DNA of 62,699 nt from NCBI GenBank assembly GCA_017745235.1, contig JAGHZU010000022.1, positions 1 through 62,699 on the forward strand. Reading direction: 5' to 3'. Every line of letters starts with the position of its first letter. Positions within the stretch are counted from its first letter, which is position 1. This document shows positions 1 to 9,185 of this stretch, piece by piece. Both the position numbers and the translations under genes were made by a program. Under the pieces are notes generated by a model. It worked only from the letters and a program-made list of their open reading frames with translations, did not search any database and was not told where the DNA came from. Origin of the DNA: Caulobacter sp. Lineage in GTDB: Bacteria > Pseudomonadota > Alphaproteobacteria > Caulobacterales > Caulobacteraceae.

Positions 1-241
1 CCCCCGCCGCCGCATCGGTCGCCGGCCATGCGCCCTTTCCACCGCGACGAGGTGAGAAGAAGGATAACCCGGCCTGAGACCGTGCGGAGAGTTCGGGTTT
101 GTTGCGAGGGATTTCAGCGGGTTAGGCGCGGATGAGGTGTGCGCATCCGCCCGACCCTGCCTCTAAAGCCGATCATCCCACCTTCGCAGGGATGGGCGGA
201 GGTGGGGGAGTTGGGAATGGGTGGTGGTAGAGCCCCGCCTG
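1..241. other. Window-edge stretch without a confident gene
   Basis: No convincing gene was found. A plus-strand frame is open from base 3 to a TGA at 75-77 and could be the last 24 codons of a gene that starts left of the window, ending with a charged RRGEKKDNPA-like tail. That is too short to judge. At about 175-197 there is a CATCCC...GGGATG inverted repeat (TCATCCC, then about 9 nt, then GGGATGG), which resembles the dispersed repeat seen elsewhere in the window. Confidence 0.3.
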
Positions 242-592
242 CTACCCTCCGGCCGCGCGCAAGGCCCGGGCCTGTTGGCGGGTGGCTTTCGAAAGGACCT
301 CGTCCTGGATGTCGCGCAGGCAGGCACGCTGCGACCATCGGTCCAGGCGTTCGGCCTGGGCGCGTTCGGCGCAGACGGCCTGGCCGGCGGCGTCCACCCG
401 GGCCTTGAACAGGCGGACCTGACTTGGGTCGCTCAGGTTGAGATCGCCGACCGGAATGCTGGCCAGCACCCGCGGCGCCGTCTCGGCCCGAGCCGCCTGG
501 GCCAGGCCGATCATCGGGGCGGCCGCCAAGACCAGCGCCGTCGACATTCTCGCAAGAAGACCTGGGGTCGTAAGCTTCGCCATCTCGTCCAT
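242..592 (-). CDS. UrcA family secreted protein
   Basis: This 116-aa protein starts with a hydrophobic export signal (about residues 5-38, ending ALA-like at QAARAETAP). A short mature domain follows with the UrcA-type pattern: V/I-x-DLNLSDPSQV, then RVDAAGQAVCAE, and a second Cys near RACLRD. UrcA family proteins are small periplasmic proteins common in Caulobacterales and Sphingomonadales; their biochemical role is unknown. The two conserved cysteines may form a disulfide (inference). An alternative start is the Met at position 4 (base 583). The gene is preceded by 125 bases without another gene and faces no partner, so it is probably monocistronic. Confidence 0.65.
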   Translation of the reverse strand: MDEMAKLTTPGLLARMSTALVLAAAPMIGLAQAARAETAPRVLASIPVGDLNLSDPSQVRLFKARVDAAGQAVCAERAQAERLDRWSQRACLRDIQDEVLSKATRQQARALRAAGG

Positions 593-717
593 CCCTGTCG
601 CGACGCTTCGGTGTCGCCGCCGGGAATTGTCGGGGATCTGGCGGCTCGAAACCCGTTACGTCTGCTTCATGACATCTTATTCACGAACGCAGGCTTGGCG
701 AACACCGAAGGTCGAGC

Positions 718-2079
718 TCAGTCGGTGGAGACGCCCAGGCGCGCTTCCTTGACAGGCGGCCGTTCCAGGGCCTGGTAGACGATGGTGCGGGTGGTGGCGT
801 CGAGCCCCGAGCCCACGCCGCCCAGGCGCTGGATCATGCCGATGAAGAACAGGTCGTTGGCCGGATCGACCCAGAACCAGGTGCCGGCGCTGCCGCCCCA
901 GCTGATCGTGCCCGGCCCCACCGGCGCGTTGCCGGCGCGAGGATCCACCGCCACGGCGATGTCGAGGCCATAGCCGACGCCCACGCCCAGGGGCGAGGGC
1001 TTGTGGTTGGGCTTCAGCACGCCCGTCGTGCCATTGGTGGTGACCTGGAACGTGGGCGGCAGGTGGTTCAGCCGCATCAGCATCACGGTTTCAGGCTGCA
1101 GGATGCGCACGCCGTTCAGCTCGCCGCCGTTCAGCAGCATCTGGGCGAAGCGAGCGAAGTCGCCGGCGGTGGACAGCAGCCCCCCCCCGCCCGACGGAGC
1201 CGGCGGCGGCCGGGTGATGTCGCGCCAGGGCCCTTCGTTGGCCGGGATCAGGCGTCCAGTGGCCGGGTCGCCGTCATAGAGGGCGGCCAGGCGTGGCAGT
1301 TTCTCGGCCGGAGCCCAGAAGGCGGTGTCCTTCATGCCCAGGGGCCGAAAGATGCGCTCCTCCATGAACACCGGCAGGCTCTGACCGGAGAGGCGCTCGA
1401 CGATCGCGCCCTGGATGTCGGCCGCCACGCTGTAGCGCCAAGTCACGCCCGGCTGGGCGAACATGGGCAGGATGGCCAGCTTCTGGATCATGTGGTCCAG
1501 GCTGTCGGACTGCAGAACCCCGGCGCGGTAATAGGCCTGGTCGGCGACGCTGGAGGGATCGTCGGCGATGCCGTAGGCGAAGCCCGCCGTGTGGGTCATC
1601 AGCTCGCGCATGGTCGGCGGACGGGTGACCGGGGTCAGGATCGGCCGCCCCTCGGCGTCGACGCCCGAGGCCACGCGCAGGTCGGAGAACTCGGGCAGGT
1701 ACTTGGTCACCGGATCGTCCAGCTTCCACTTGCCCTCTTCATAGAGGATCAGCATGGCCACGCCCGTGACCGGCTTGGTCTCCGAGCGGATGCGGAAAAT
1801 GGCGTCGACGGGCATCGGCTCGCCGCCTTCCAGGCTGCGCTTGCCGTAGGTGTTGATCGCGGCGATCCGGCCGTGACGCCCCAGGATGGTGACGCCGCCG
1901 GCGATCTGGCCCTGGTCGACCAGGGTCTGCATCGTCTCCGACAGCTTCTTGAGGCGGACGCTGGAGAAGCCGACCGCCTCTGGCTTGACGGCCGGCAGGG
2001 GGGCGGCGGCCACGGAACTGGCCGCCGTCACGCCCAGCAGGGCGGCCAGCATTCGAGCGATCTTGCGCGCGGGGTTCAT
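718..2079 (-). CDS. Serine beta-lactamase-fold hydrolase (class C / EstB-like)
   Basis: The 453-aa protein begins with a Sec-type signal (about residues 1-26, ending SSVAAAPLP). The body is a beta-lactamase/transpeptidase-like domain. The nucleophile motif SxxK is visible as S99-E-T-K102 (RIRSETKPVT) and a Tyr motif as WRYSVAADI, followed by a Gly-rich C-terminal segment (SWGGSAGTWFWVDP) equivalent to the third active-site box. This arrangement is typical of class C-like esterases and D-aminopeptidases; it does not by itself imply antibiotic resistance. The start is supported by GAGGAT upstream of ATG. It lies downstream of parC on the same strand, separated by 67 bases that carry a dispersed repeat. 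The likely location is periplasmic; the substrate is unknown. Confidence 0.85.
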   Translation of the reverse strand: MNPARKIARMLAALLGVTAASSVAAAPLPAVKPEAVGFSSVRLKKLSETMQTLVDQGQIAGGVTILGRHGRIAAINTYGKRSLEGGEPMPVDAIFRIRSETKPVTGVAMLILYEEGKWKLDDPVTKYLPEFSDLRVASGVDAEGRPILTPVTRPPTMRELMTHTAGFAYGIADDPSSVADQAYYRAGVLQSDSLDHMIQKLAILPMFAQPGVTWRYSVAADIQGAIVERLSGQSLPVFMEERIFRPLGMKDTAFWAPAEKLPRLAALYDGDPATGRLIPANEGPWRDITRPPPAPSGGGGLLSTAGDFARFAQMLLNGGELNGVRILQPETVMLMRLNHLPPTFQVTTNGTTGVLKPNHKPSPLGVGVGYGLDIAVAVDPRAGNAPVGPGTISWGGSAGTWFWVDPANDLFFIGMIQRLGGVGSGLDATTRTIVYQALERPPVKEARLGVSTD

Positions 2080-2084
2080 CAGAT

Positions 2085-2129
2085 CCTCTTCGCCACCCCG
2101 GCCCAGGCGGGGCGATGAGCCGGGATGAC
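2085..2129. repeat. Dispersed GTCATCCCGG-type repeat, copy 1
   Basis: The gap between parC and the downstream hydrolase holds CCACCCCGG (2093-2101) and, inverted, CCGGGATGAC (2120-2129). The right end is identical to the ends of elements at 8155 and 14850. It looks like a small palindromic intergenic repeat that can form a hairpin. Confidence 0.5.
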
Positions 2130-2146
2130 AGAAAAAGACGCCGTCG

Positions 2147-4423
2147 TCACTTGGGGCGGAACCGCTTGGACGCCGGGAAGCCCTTGGGCGCGAGCTTGCC
2201 CGCGCCCGCGCGGCGGCCGGCCCATTCGCGCCACTCGGCCCATTCGCGCCGGCGGCCGGCGGAATCGATCCAGGCCGCGCCCGTCTCGCCGTTGAACGAC
2301 AGGCCGTCGCGCAGGCCGCCCTCGCGGTAGGACTGCAGCTTCACGCCCTTGCCGCGCGGCATTTCCGGCAGCTCTTCCAGGGGGAAGATCAGGATCTTGC
2401 CGTTGTCGCCAATCACCGCGACCTGATCGCCGACGGCCTCCATGCAGAAGGCCGCGCCGGCGGAATCGACGGTCAGGACCTGCTTGCCCGCCTTGCGGTT
2501 GGCCAGCGTCTCCTCCTCCGGCAGCAGGAAACCGTAGCCCTGCTTGGAGGCGATGAAGCGCTTGCGGCCCGCCTTGAACGGGAACATGTCGATGATCTTC
2601 ACCTTGTCGTCGAGCTCGATCATCATCCGCACAGGCTCGCCGTGGCCCCGCGCCGACGGCAGGTTGGCGCAGCTGATGGTGAAGAAGCGTCCGTCGCTGG
2701 TGAACAGCAGCAGCTTGTCGGTGGTTTCGGCCGCGGCGATGAAGCCCAGCTTGTCGCCTTCCTTGAACTTCAGCTCGGACGGGTCGTCGACCTTGCCCTT
2801 GGCCGCGCGGATCCAGCCGCGATCGGACAGGATGACCGTGATCGGCTCTCGCACGATCATGGCTTCGATCGCGGCCTCGGCGTCGACCACGGGGGCGACG
2901 TCGAACACCGAACGGCCCTGGACGCCGGTGGGGCGCGGCTTGTCCAGCGGGTGCGAAATCTTCAGCAGGGTGGCGCGCACCTGGCGCAGGCCCGTGCCGA
3001 CCAGATCCCACTGCAGCTTGTCGCTGGCCAGCATGGCCAGGATGCCGTCGCGTTCCTCGACCAGTTCGGCGTGCTCGCGGCGGATCTCCATCTCCTCCAG
3101 CTTGGCCAGTTGGCGCAGGCGGGTGTTGAGGATGGCGTCGGCCTGGATCTCCGACAGGGCGAAGGCCGCGATCAGCTTCTTCTTGGGCTCGTCCTCGTAA
3201 CGGACGATGCGGATCACCTCGTCGAGATTGAGGTAGGCGATCAGCAGGCCGTCCAGGATGTGCAGGCGGGCTTCGATCTTGGCCAGGCGATGGCGGGCCC
3301 GGCGGGTCAGCACCTCGCGGCGGTGGGCCAGGAACGCCATCAGCGCCGGCTTGATGCCCATCACCCCAGGGGTGCCCTTGGCGTCCAGCACGTTGATGTT
3401 GACCGGGAAGCGGCTCTCCAGCGCCGAGAGCTTGAACAGGCTCTCCATCAGCACTTCGGGCTCGACGTTCTTGGTCTTGGGCTCGAGCACCAGGCGGATG
3501 TCCTCAGCGCTTTCGTCGCGGACATCGCCCAGCAGGGCGGCCTTCTTGGTCTCGATCAGGTCGGCCAGCTGCTCGACCAGGTCGGACTTTTTGACCTGGT
3601 ACGGGATCTCGGTGACGACGATCTGGTACGTGCCCCGACCGGTGTCCTCCTTCTCCCACTTGGCGCGAGTGCGCACGCCGCCGCGGCCCGTCTCGTAGGT
3701 TTCCAGCAGGCTCTCGGGGCTCTCGACGATCACGCCGCCCGTCGGGAAGTCCGGACCCGGCACGCGCTCCAGGATCTCGGCGGTGGAGGCCTCGGGCTTG
3801 GACAGCAGCAGCAGGCAGGCGTCGATCAGCTCGGCCGGGTTGTGCGGCGGGATCGAGGTGGCCATGCCCACGGCGATGCCCGAGCTGCCGTTGGCCAGCA
3901 GGTTCGGGAAGCCCGACGGCAGGACCACCGGCTCCTCGTCCTGCCCGTCGTAGGACGGCTTGAAGTCGACCGCGTCCTCGTCGATGCCGTCCAGCAGCAG
4001 CATGGCCGCCGGGGTCATCTTGCACTCGGTGTAGCGCATGGCCGCGGCGCTATCGCCGTCGATGTTGCCGAAGTTGCCCTGTCCGTCGACCAGCGGCACG
4101 CGCTGGGCGAAGTCCTGGGCCAGGCGCACCAGGGCGTCGTAGATGGCCTGGTCGCCGTGCGGGTGGAAGTTACCCATCACCTCCCCGACCACCTTGGCGC
4201 ACTTGCGCGCGGCGTTCTCGGGGTTGAGGCGCATGTTGTTCATCGCGTGCAGCACGCGACGGTGAACCGGCTTGAGGCCGTCGCGCACATCCGGCAGCGC
4301 CCGCGACCCGATGGTCGACAGGGCGTAGGCCAGGTAGCGCTTCGACAGGGCCTCGCTCAGCGGCTCGTCGAGGATACGGCCGTCTTCGGGGCCGCCGGGG
4401 GGAGGAAGGACAGGTTTGTTCAT
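2147..4423 (-). CDS. parC: DNA topoisomerase IV subunit A
   Basis: The 758-aa ParC is the DNA-cleaving subunit of the ParC2ParE2 decatenase that separates daughter chromosomes. Visible landmarks are the N-terminal winged helix with [20 protein letters not shown], the breakage-reunion segment [16 protein letters not shown], and the catalytic Tyr131 in [10 protein letters not shown] coiled coil and C-terminal beta-propeller follow from about residue 500. It is ParC rather than GyrA because it is shorter and lacks a recognisable GyrA box (QRRGGKG) in the C-terminal domain. The position matching the quinolone-sensitive Ser83 of E. coli GyrA is Gln92 here; the Asp/Glu87 position is Asp96. The gene reads away from phoD, from which a terminator separates it. 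Confidence 0.95.
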   Translation of the reverse strand: MNKPVLPPPGGPEDGRILDEPLSEALSKRYLAYALSTIGSRALPDVRDGLKPVHRRVLHAMNNMRLNPENAARKCAKVVGEVMGNFHPHGDQAIYDALVRLAQDFAQRVPLVDGQGNFGNIDGDSAAAMRYTECKMTPAAMLLLDGIDEDAVDFKPSYDGQDEEPVVLPSGFPNLLANGSSGIAVGMATSIPPHNPAELIDACLLLLSKPEASTAEILERVPGPDFPTGGVIVESPESLLETYETGRGGVRTRAKWEKEDTGRGTYQIVVTEIPYQVKKSDLVEQLADLIETKKAALLGDVRDESAEDIRLVLEPKTKNVEPEVLMESLFKLSALESRFPVNINVLDAKGTPGVMGIKPALMAFLAHRREVLTRRARHRLAKIEARLHILDGLLIAYLNLDEVIRIVRYEDEPKKKLIAAFALSEIQADAILNTRLRQLAKLEEMEIRREHAELVEERDGILAMLASDKLQWDLVGTGLRQVRATLLKISHPLDKPRPTGVQGRSVFDVAPVVDAEAAIEAMIVREPITVILSDRGWIRAAKGKVDDPSELKFKEGDKLGFIAAAETTDKLLLFTSDGRFFTISCANLPSARGHGEPVRMMIELDDKVKIIDMFPFKAGRKRFIASKQGYGFLLPEEETLANRKAGKQVLTVDSAGAAFCMEAVGDQVAVIGDNGKILIFPLEELPEMPRGKGVKLQSYREGGLRDGLSFNGETGAAWIDSAGRRREWAEWREWAGRRAGAGKLAPKGFPASKRFRPK

Positions 4424-4493
4424 CGGGCAGATTCGTTACGCGTGGAGGGCACACTAGCCAATCCCGCGCGGCAAATCCTCCCTCCGATGCGAC

Positions 4494-4525
4494 AAAAGGG
4501 GAACGCGCGGAAATTCGCGCTCCCC
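4494..4525 (-). terminator. Rho-independent terminator of phoD
   Basis: Read on the minus strand, a GC-rich stem (GGGGA at the left arm, TCCCC at the right, with paired CGCGC inside and a small AT loop) is followed directly by TTTTGT. It lies 22 bases after the phoD stop and before parC. Confidence 0.7.
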
Positions 4526-4546
4526 GCCTGTCCTTGAGACCGCGGC

Positions 4547-6133
4547 CTACGCCTCGGCCAGGTGCGGGTCGCCGGCCTCGACCACGAGCTTCTTGCGCGT
4601 GGTCAGCACGCCGTCGCGACGGGTGATGGCGTCCAGCACCTTGAATTCGGTGGTCCAGGTCTTGGGCGTGACGTCGCAGATGGCGTAGCCGCGCTGGCTG
4701 TTGTTGAACTTCAGCTGCGGATTGGCGGCCTGGATTTTCGCGTACTGTTCGGTCTGGTCGACGCCGTCGCCGCCCGAACTGATCGAGGTGACGACGAATT
4801 CCGGGGCGATCGGACGGGCCTCGGGCCGCGATCCGTCGATCTGGAGCTCGCCGGCGAAATTCTGGTGCTCGTCGCCGGTCAGGACCACCGGATTGACCAC
4901 CTTGCGGTCGCGGATCGCCTTGAGGATGCGGGCCCGCGGGGTGCGATAGCCCGCCCAGCTGTCGGGGTTGACCACGACGTCGGGGCCAGGATCGCGGTCC
5001 AGGTCCATCATCATCACCTGCTGGGCGATGACGTTCCAGGTCGACTTCGACGAGGTCAGCCCCTCGATGAGCCATTTCTCCTGGCGAGCGCCCATCATCT
5101 CGGCCTCGGGACGATCGAGCGCCCCGCACACCACCATCTTGTCGCCGCACGGCTGGTCGGTGCGGAACTGGCGGGTGTCCAGCAGGTTCAGCTGCAACAG
5201 CTGGCCATAGGCCTGGCGGCGGTAGATCTGGATCGCCGCGCCCGCCGGGAACGACCCGGCCCGCAGCGGCATGTTCTCGTAATAGGCCTGGGCGGCGGCC
5301 TGGCGGCGCAGGTTGAACAGCTTGGGATCGGTGTTGTCCTGGTCGATCTCGCCCGCCCAGTTGTTGTCGGTCTCGTGGTCGTCCCACACCACCCACCAGG
5401 GCGCGGCCGCATGAGCGGCCTGGAGGTCGGCGTCCATCTTGTACTGGGCGTAGCGGCGACGGTAGTCGTCGAGGGTGTAGATCTCGGACCCGAAGTGCTG
5501 GCGCACGTTCTCGACGGGCCCGTTGGGACCGTTCCAGACCCGATTGCCGCGCCCCTCATAAATGTAGTCGCCGTACTGGAAGACGAAATCGGGCGCATCC
5601 TGGGCCAGGCGGCGATAGGCCGTGTACCAGCCGTTCTCGTAGTTCTGGCAGCCGGCGACGGCGAAACGCACGCGGTCGACGGCCGCCCCGATCGCCGGGG
5701 CGGTGCGCGCGCGACCGGCCAGGCTGCGCTCCTTGCCGGCGGCGAAGCGGTACCAGTAGTCGCGGCCGGACTCGAGACCGCCCACCTCGACATGGACGCT
5801 GTGGCCCAGCTCGGGGGGCGCTATGGCGGTTCCCTTGGCCACCACCGTCTTGAAGCCGCGATCGGCGGCCACTTCCCAGCTCACCTCGACCGGGGCCATG
5901 GGCATCCCATAGCCGATCTCGAAGGGCTCGGGCGCCAGGCGGGTCCAGATCACGAAGCCGTCCGGCCAGGGATCGCCCGAGGCTACGCCGAGCTGGAACG
6001 GATACTGGGCGAACACCGGCTGGGCCAAGGCCAGGCCCGAAGCCAGCGGCATCGACAGGGCCGTCACGGCCGAGGCGCCGAACGTACGCAGAAGGCGGCG
6101 GCGGTTGAGGGCGTAGCAGTCAAGGACGGACAT
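4547..6133 (-). CDS. phoD: Alkaline phosphatase D family protein, Tat-exported
   Basis: This 528-aa metallophosphatase of the PhoD family hydrolyses phosphate mono- or diesters outside the cytoplasm. The chosen start gives a twin-arginine signal (NRRRLLRTFGAS, about residues 10-21) followed by a hydrophobic stretch ending in ALAQP. Upstream in-frame ATG at 6217 would only add a non-signal leader. Family motifs are an N-terminal beta-sandwich domain (FQLGVASGDP...VIWTRLAP), then the metal-site blocks VAGCQNYENG, QYGDYIYEG, WWVVWDDHETDNNW and VLTGDEHQNF. Its own terminator follows, so it is probably a single-gene unit. Phosphate-starvation control would be usual for the family, but I could not identify a Pho box. 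Confidence 0.93.
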   Translation of the reverse strand: MSVLDCYALNRRRLLRTFGASAVTALSMPLASGLALAQPVFAQYPFQLGVASGDPWPDGFVIWTRLAPEPFEIGYGMPMAPVEVSWEVAADRGFKTVVAKGTAIAPPELGHSVHVEVGGLESGRDYWYRFAAGKERSLAGRARTAPAIGAAVDRVRFAVAGCQNYENGWYTAYRRLAQDAPDFVFQYGDYIYEGRGNRVWNGPNGPVENVRQHFGSEIYTLDDYRRRYAQYKMDADLQAAHAAAPWWVVWDDHETDNNWAGEIDQDNTDPKLFNLRRQAAAQAYYENMPLRAGSFPAGAAIQIYRRQAYGQLLQLNLLDTRQFRTDQPCGDKMVVCGALDRPEAEMMGARQEKWLIEGLTSSKSTWNVIAQQVMMMDLDRDPGPDVVVNPDSWAGYRTPRARILKAIRDRKVVNPVVLTGDEHQNFAGELQIDGSRPEARPIAPEFVVTSISSGGDGVDQTEQYAKIQAANPQLKFNNSQRGYAICDVTPKTWTTEFKVLDAITRRDGVLTTRKKLVVEAGDPHLAEA

Positions 6134-6235
6134 GGCGCGAAACTCCGAATACGGTCGGTGTTCCGATAGCGCCGCATTGTGACGGTTGGTGTGTCCCCCG
6201 GGCTTTACCCTGCACACGGCGAGGGCCCCCCGGGG

Positions 6236-6967
6236 TTACAGCCGCCCCGCCTCGCCCAGCCGGTCCAGCAGCCATACGCGCGCGGGCGGCAGGGGCTTGT
6301 TCAGAGGACCGAACACGAACTGCTCGAGAAAGTGGCCGGTGATGTCCAGGCCCGCCTTGACGTCGCCCTCGACCAGGCCGCCCTGGGCCGAAAGCATGAA
6401 GGGCGGCAGCGGCAGCAGCTTGTCGTGATAGGGCTTGCCCGCCTCCCGGCTGACCGCCCTGCCCGTCCGCGGGCTGACATAGATCAGGTCGTCCAGCGAG
6501 CCCGTGGCGGCGCATTTCGACAGGTCCAGGCCGAAGCCCAGGTCCTGCAGCAGGCCGGCCTCGAAGCGCACGTAGACGGCCGGCCAGATGTCGGAAAGCT
6601 CCAGCACCCTGATCAGGGTCTCCAGGGCGTGGAAGGCGCCGGGGTGCGGCTCGCGCTCGGGCAAGGCGCCCGCGGCGACCGCGGCGGCGGCCTGGAGGCC
6701 CGAAAGCGCCAGGCGATCATCGAACAGCGAAGAGGGCCCCTCGCCCATCGGTTCCAGGCTGGCCGCACCCAGCTGGTCGCTGACCCGGGCGCGATAGCGA
6801 GCGATGACCCGCGCGCCGGCCTGGAGAAACGGTTTCATGCGTCGCGAGGCCGCGCCCGCGACGTGGGCCGCGAACTTGCCGCGGTCCTGGGTCAGCAGCT
6901 CGACGATCGCGCCGGTCTCGCCATGGGCGCGCGCCGACAGGACGAAGGCCTCGTCTTCCCACTCCAT
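6236..6967 (-). CDS. recO: DNA repair protein RecO
   Basis: The 243-aa RecO works with RecF and RecR to load RecA on SSB-coated gapped DNA. The N-terminal OB-fold is evident (MEWEDEAFVLSARAHGETGAIVELLT), followed by the helical domain with FEAGLLQDLGFGLDLSKCAATG. The Met at 6967 is chosen because the six residues before it (MFRERL) are not part of the conserved start. In many alphaproteobacteria recO follows era and rnc; here it sits about 2.2 kb from era, separated by an arylamine N-acetyltransferase and a membrane protein. Confidence 0.93.
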   Translation of the reverse strand: MEWEDEAFVLSARAHGETGAIVELLTQDRGKFAAHVAGAASRRMKPFLQAGARVIARYRARVSDQLGAASLEPMGEGPSSLFDDRLALSGLQAAAAVAAGALPEREPHPGAFHALETLIRVLELSDIWPAVYVRFEAGLLQDLGFGLDLSKCAATGSLDDLIYVSPRTGRAVSREAGKPYHDKLLPLPPFMLSAQGGLVEGDVKAGLDITGHFLEQFVFGPLNKPLPPARVWLLDRLGEAGRL

Positions 6968-7128
6968 CAGGCGCTCGCGGAACAAAACATGGACATGGTC
7001 TTACGACGTTCCGGCCCCGGCGCCGAGCCGAAATCATACGATCGCCTTTGTTCCGGGCGCCATCTGTTGCGCGAGCTGCGTTGCTCCACGTCAGGTAGAA
7101 TGATAGCCAAACTTGGCCGCAACGGGGG

Positions 7129-8127
7129 ATGGCCTTGACCGAAGATTCGCTGATCGCTTCGCACGTCTATAGCCGCAGGCTGGACAAGCCGCCCACAACC
7201 TGGCCCGCGTTCGTGGCGGCCGCTGTCGTCGCCGCGAGCCTGACCATCGGTTACAGCATCGGGTTTCTAGGCCTGCGGGAGGAGGCCTTCGACCTTTCCG
7301 ACCTCATCAACTCCCGCTTTCTCTTCAGCATCGTTCCCTGCGGCGTCATCAGCCTGGGCGTCTGGACCTTGCTCTATGTCGGCTTCCTGCGCTGGCGCGC
7401 CCCGACCATGGGGCCGATCTATTTCAACCTGCTGGCGGTGATCGTCTTCGGCACATCGCTGCTGGCGCCGGTGGTGATGCACGGGGTGCGCCATGTCGAG
7501 TTCCAGGTGGCCCAGGCCAAGATGCGCGAAGCCTGGAAACAGGCTCCGGCCCTGAAGGGCGACCTGGCCCTGATCGCCAGGAACGCGCGCCAGGCCGACA
7601 TCGCCGCCTGGGACGCCATCAGCCTCGAGATTCGCGAAGCCGACGCCTTCACCGACCTCAGCCCCTCGGTCCTGGACTCCCAGGCCACGGTCGACAAGCG
7701 CCGCGCGCGGATCGCCAAGGCCGCCAAGGACCTTGAGGCCTACAACGCCGACTACGGCCGCCGCCTGCAGGCCACCCGCCAAGCGGTTCTGGAGGCCCTG
7801 GTCCGCAACAAGGCCGGCCCGTTGGTCGTGGAACGCGTGCGCCCGCTGGTCGAGGACGACACCCGCAACGCCCTGGCCCGTCGCGCGGGGGCCTACGAAA
7901 CGCGACAGACGGTGTACGCCGAGGCGCTGGACGTGCTGGACATTCTGGCCAAGGCGCGCGGCAGCTGGGAAAGCCAGGGCTCGCGCATGATCTTCTACCA
8001 GCCGGGCGTGGCCGACCGGCTCGTGCCCGAGTTCAACGAAGCCTCGCGGATCCGCAATCGCCTGCGCTATCTCGACGACAAGGTGTCCTCGCCGATGCTG
8101 TGGTCGCGCCCGCCGCCCGGGGTCTGA
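7129..8127 (+). CDS. Unrecognised membrane protein with C-terminal coiled-coil region
   Basis: I do not recognise this 332-aa protein. About three transmembrane segments can be seen: residues about 26-48, 62-84 and 97-117. A long soluble, charged, Ala/Arg/Glu-rich helical part follows to the C-terminus, probably partly coiled coil (AKMREAWKQAPALKG..., KRRARIAKAAKDLEAYNADYG). No catalytic motif is visible. It is the only plus-strand gene between recO and nat and has its own upstream region of about 160 bases shared with recO. A structural or sensory role at the inner membrane is possible; this is a guess. Confidence 0.8.
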   Translation: MALTEDSLIASHVYSRRLDKPPTTWPAFVAAAVVAASLTIGYSIGFLGLREEAFDLSDLINSRFLFSIVPCGVISLGVWTLLYVGFLRWRAPTMGPIYFNLLAVIVFGTSLLAPVVMHGVRHVEFQVAQAKMREAWKQAPALKGDLALIARNARQADIAAWDAISLEIREADAFTDLSPSVLDSQATVDKRRARIAKAAKDLEAYNADYGRRLQATRQAVLEALVRNKAGPLVVERVRPLVEDDTRNALARRAGAYETRQTVYAEALDVLDILAKARGSWESQGSRMIFYQPGVADRLVPEFNEASRIRNRLRYLDDKVSSPMLWSRPPPGV

Positions 8128-8154
8128 CGCGGCACGCAACGCCGGATTTCAGCA

Positions 8155-8232
8155 GTCATCCCGGAAGCCTCGCGGGGGCTGTCCGCCCCCCTGGGGGCCA
8201 ACGCACCTCGGCCGCCCCTTCGCGGCCCTTCG
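8155..8232. repeat. Dispersed GTCATCCCGG-type palindromic repeat, copy 2
   Basis: The element is bounded by CATCCCGG (8157-8164) and its inverse CCGGGATG (8224-8231). Inside is a strong hairpin GGGGGC-TGTCC-GCCCCC. The first 19 bases (GTCATCCCGGAAGCCTCGC) match the reverse complement of the element at 14850-14885. It fills the space between two convergent genes and may also stop transcription. Confidence 0.6.
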
Positions 8233-8260
8233 GCCGGGATGGCAATGATGATCGAGCGAT

Positions 8261-9136
8261 CTAGCCCGGCGTTCCCCAGGCCACGACCTTCTCGAGTACG
8301 GGCCGCCAGGCTGGTTCCACAGGCAGGCCGACCACGTCGCGCAGCACCGCTTCCAGCTCGTCGACCGACAGGTCACGCTGCTCGACCAGGGCGCCGCGCG
8401 TGTCGCGATGGGTCAGGCGATTGTTCTTCAGCGCATAGCGGGCGTGCGGCGTGGTGCGGCCCACCGTCATGCTCCAGGTGAAGTGCGAGCTGGGGTGGGT
8501 GTAGGTGTAGAAATTGGCCTGTTCGTAGTCGATGTCGGCCCACTGGCCCGCCGCCACCTGATAGGTCGACGCCCAACGGCCCGACAGATCGGCCTGGACC
8601 TGCCGCTCGACGCCCAGCTCCGGCGCGGCGTCGACGATGCGGAAATCGCCATGCGGCGTGGCCTGGACCTCATTGGAGAACAGGGCCAGCGGTCCCGTCA
8701 GCACGCAGCCGCCGAAACCCACATCGGCCAGCCAGACGGTGTCGTCGCCCGGGACGCGCACGCCCAGCACCATGTGCGAACGCGGCCGGGGCGGCGCGCC
8801 CTCTGGCGCCATCCACAGCACGCGGGCCATCAGACCCTGGACCTGGAAGCCCAGCGCCGTCAGCACGCGCTTGAGCAGGCCGTTCTGCTCGTAGCAGTAG
8901 CCCCCTCGTCCCGCGCCGATCAGCTTGGCGTCGATCGCGGCGGGATCGATGCTGATCCCGCGTCCCAGCAGCACGTCCAGGTTCTCGAACGGGATCGCGT
9001 CGGGATGGCGCACGTGGATGGCGCGCAGCACCTCCAGCGTCGGCTCGCGCGGACCGTCGTAGCCGATGCGGGCGAAATAGGCGTCGAGATCGACGGAGGG
9101 CGCGGCCGGGGCCACGTTGGATTCCATCCTTGTCAT
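8261..9136 (-). CDS. nat: Arylamine N-acetyltransferase
   Basis: This 291-aa NAT-family enzyme transfers the acetyl group of acetyl-CoA to arylamines or hydrazines through an acyl-cysteine intermediate. The full catalytic triad is visible: Cys81 (GRGGYCYEQN), His121 (RSHMVLGV) and Asp138 (WLADVGFGG). The length is normal for the family. Met4 (base 9127) is an alternative start. It is convergent with the membrane protein at 7129 and sits 49 bases downstream of era, so it may be co-transcribed at the end of the lepB-rnc-era unit. Confidence 0.92.
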   Translation of the reverse strand: MTRMESNVAPAAPSVDLDAYFARIGYDGPREPTLEVLRAIHVRHPDAIPFENLDVLLGRGISIDPAAIDAKLIGAGRGGYCYEQNGLLKRVLTALGFQVQGLMARVLWMAPEGAPPRPRSHMVLGVRVPGDDTVWLADVGFGGCVLTGPLALFSNEVQATPHGDFRIVDAAPELGVERQVQADLSGRWASTYQVAAGQWADIDYEQANFYTYTHPSSHFTWSMTVGRTTPHARYALKNNRLTHRDTRGALVEQRDLSVDELEAVLRDVVGLPVEPAWRPVLEKVVAWGTPG

Positions 9137-9185
9137 TGGCTTGCTCCGCCCGCCTGGTCGTTGCCGGAAGGCCGCATTTGGGATG

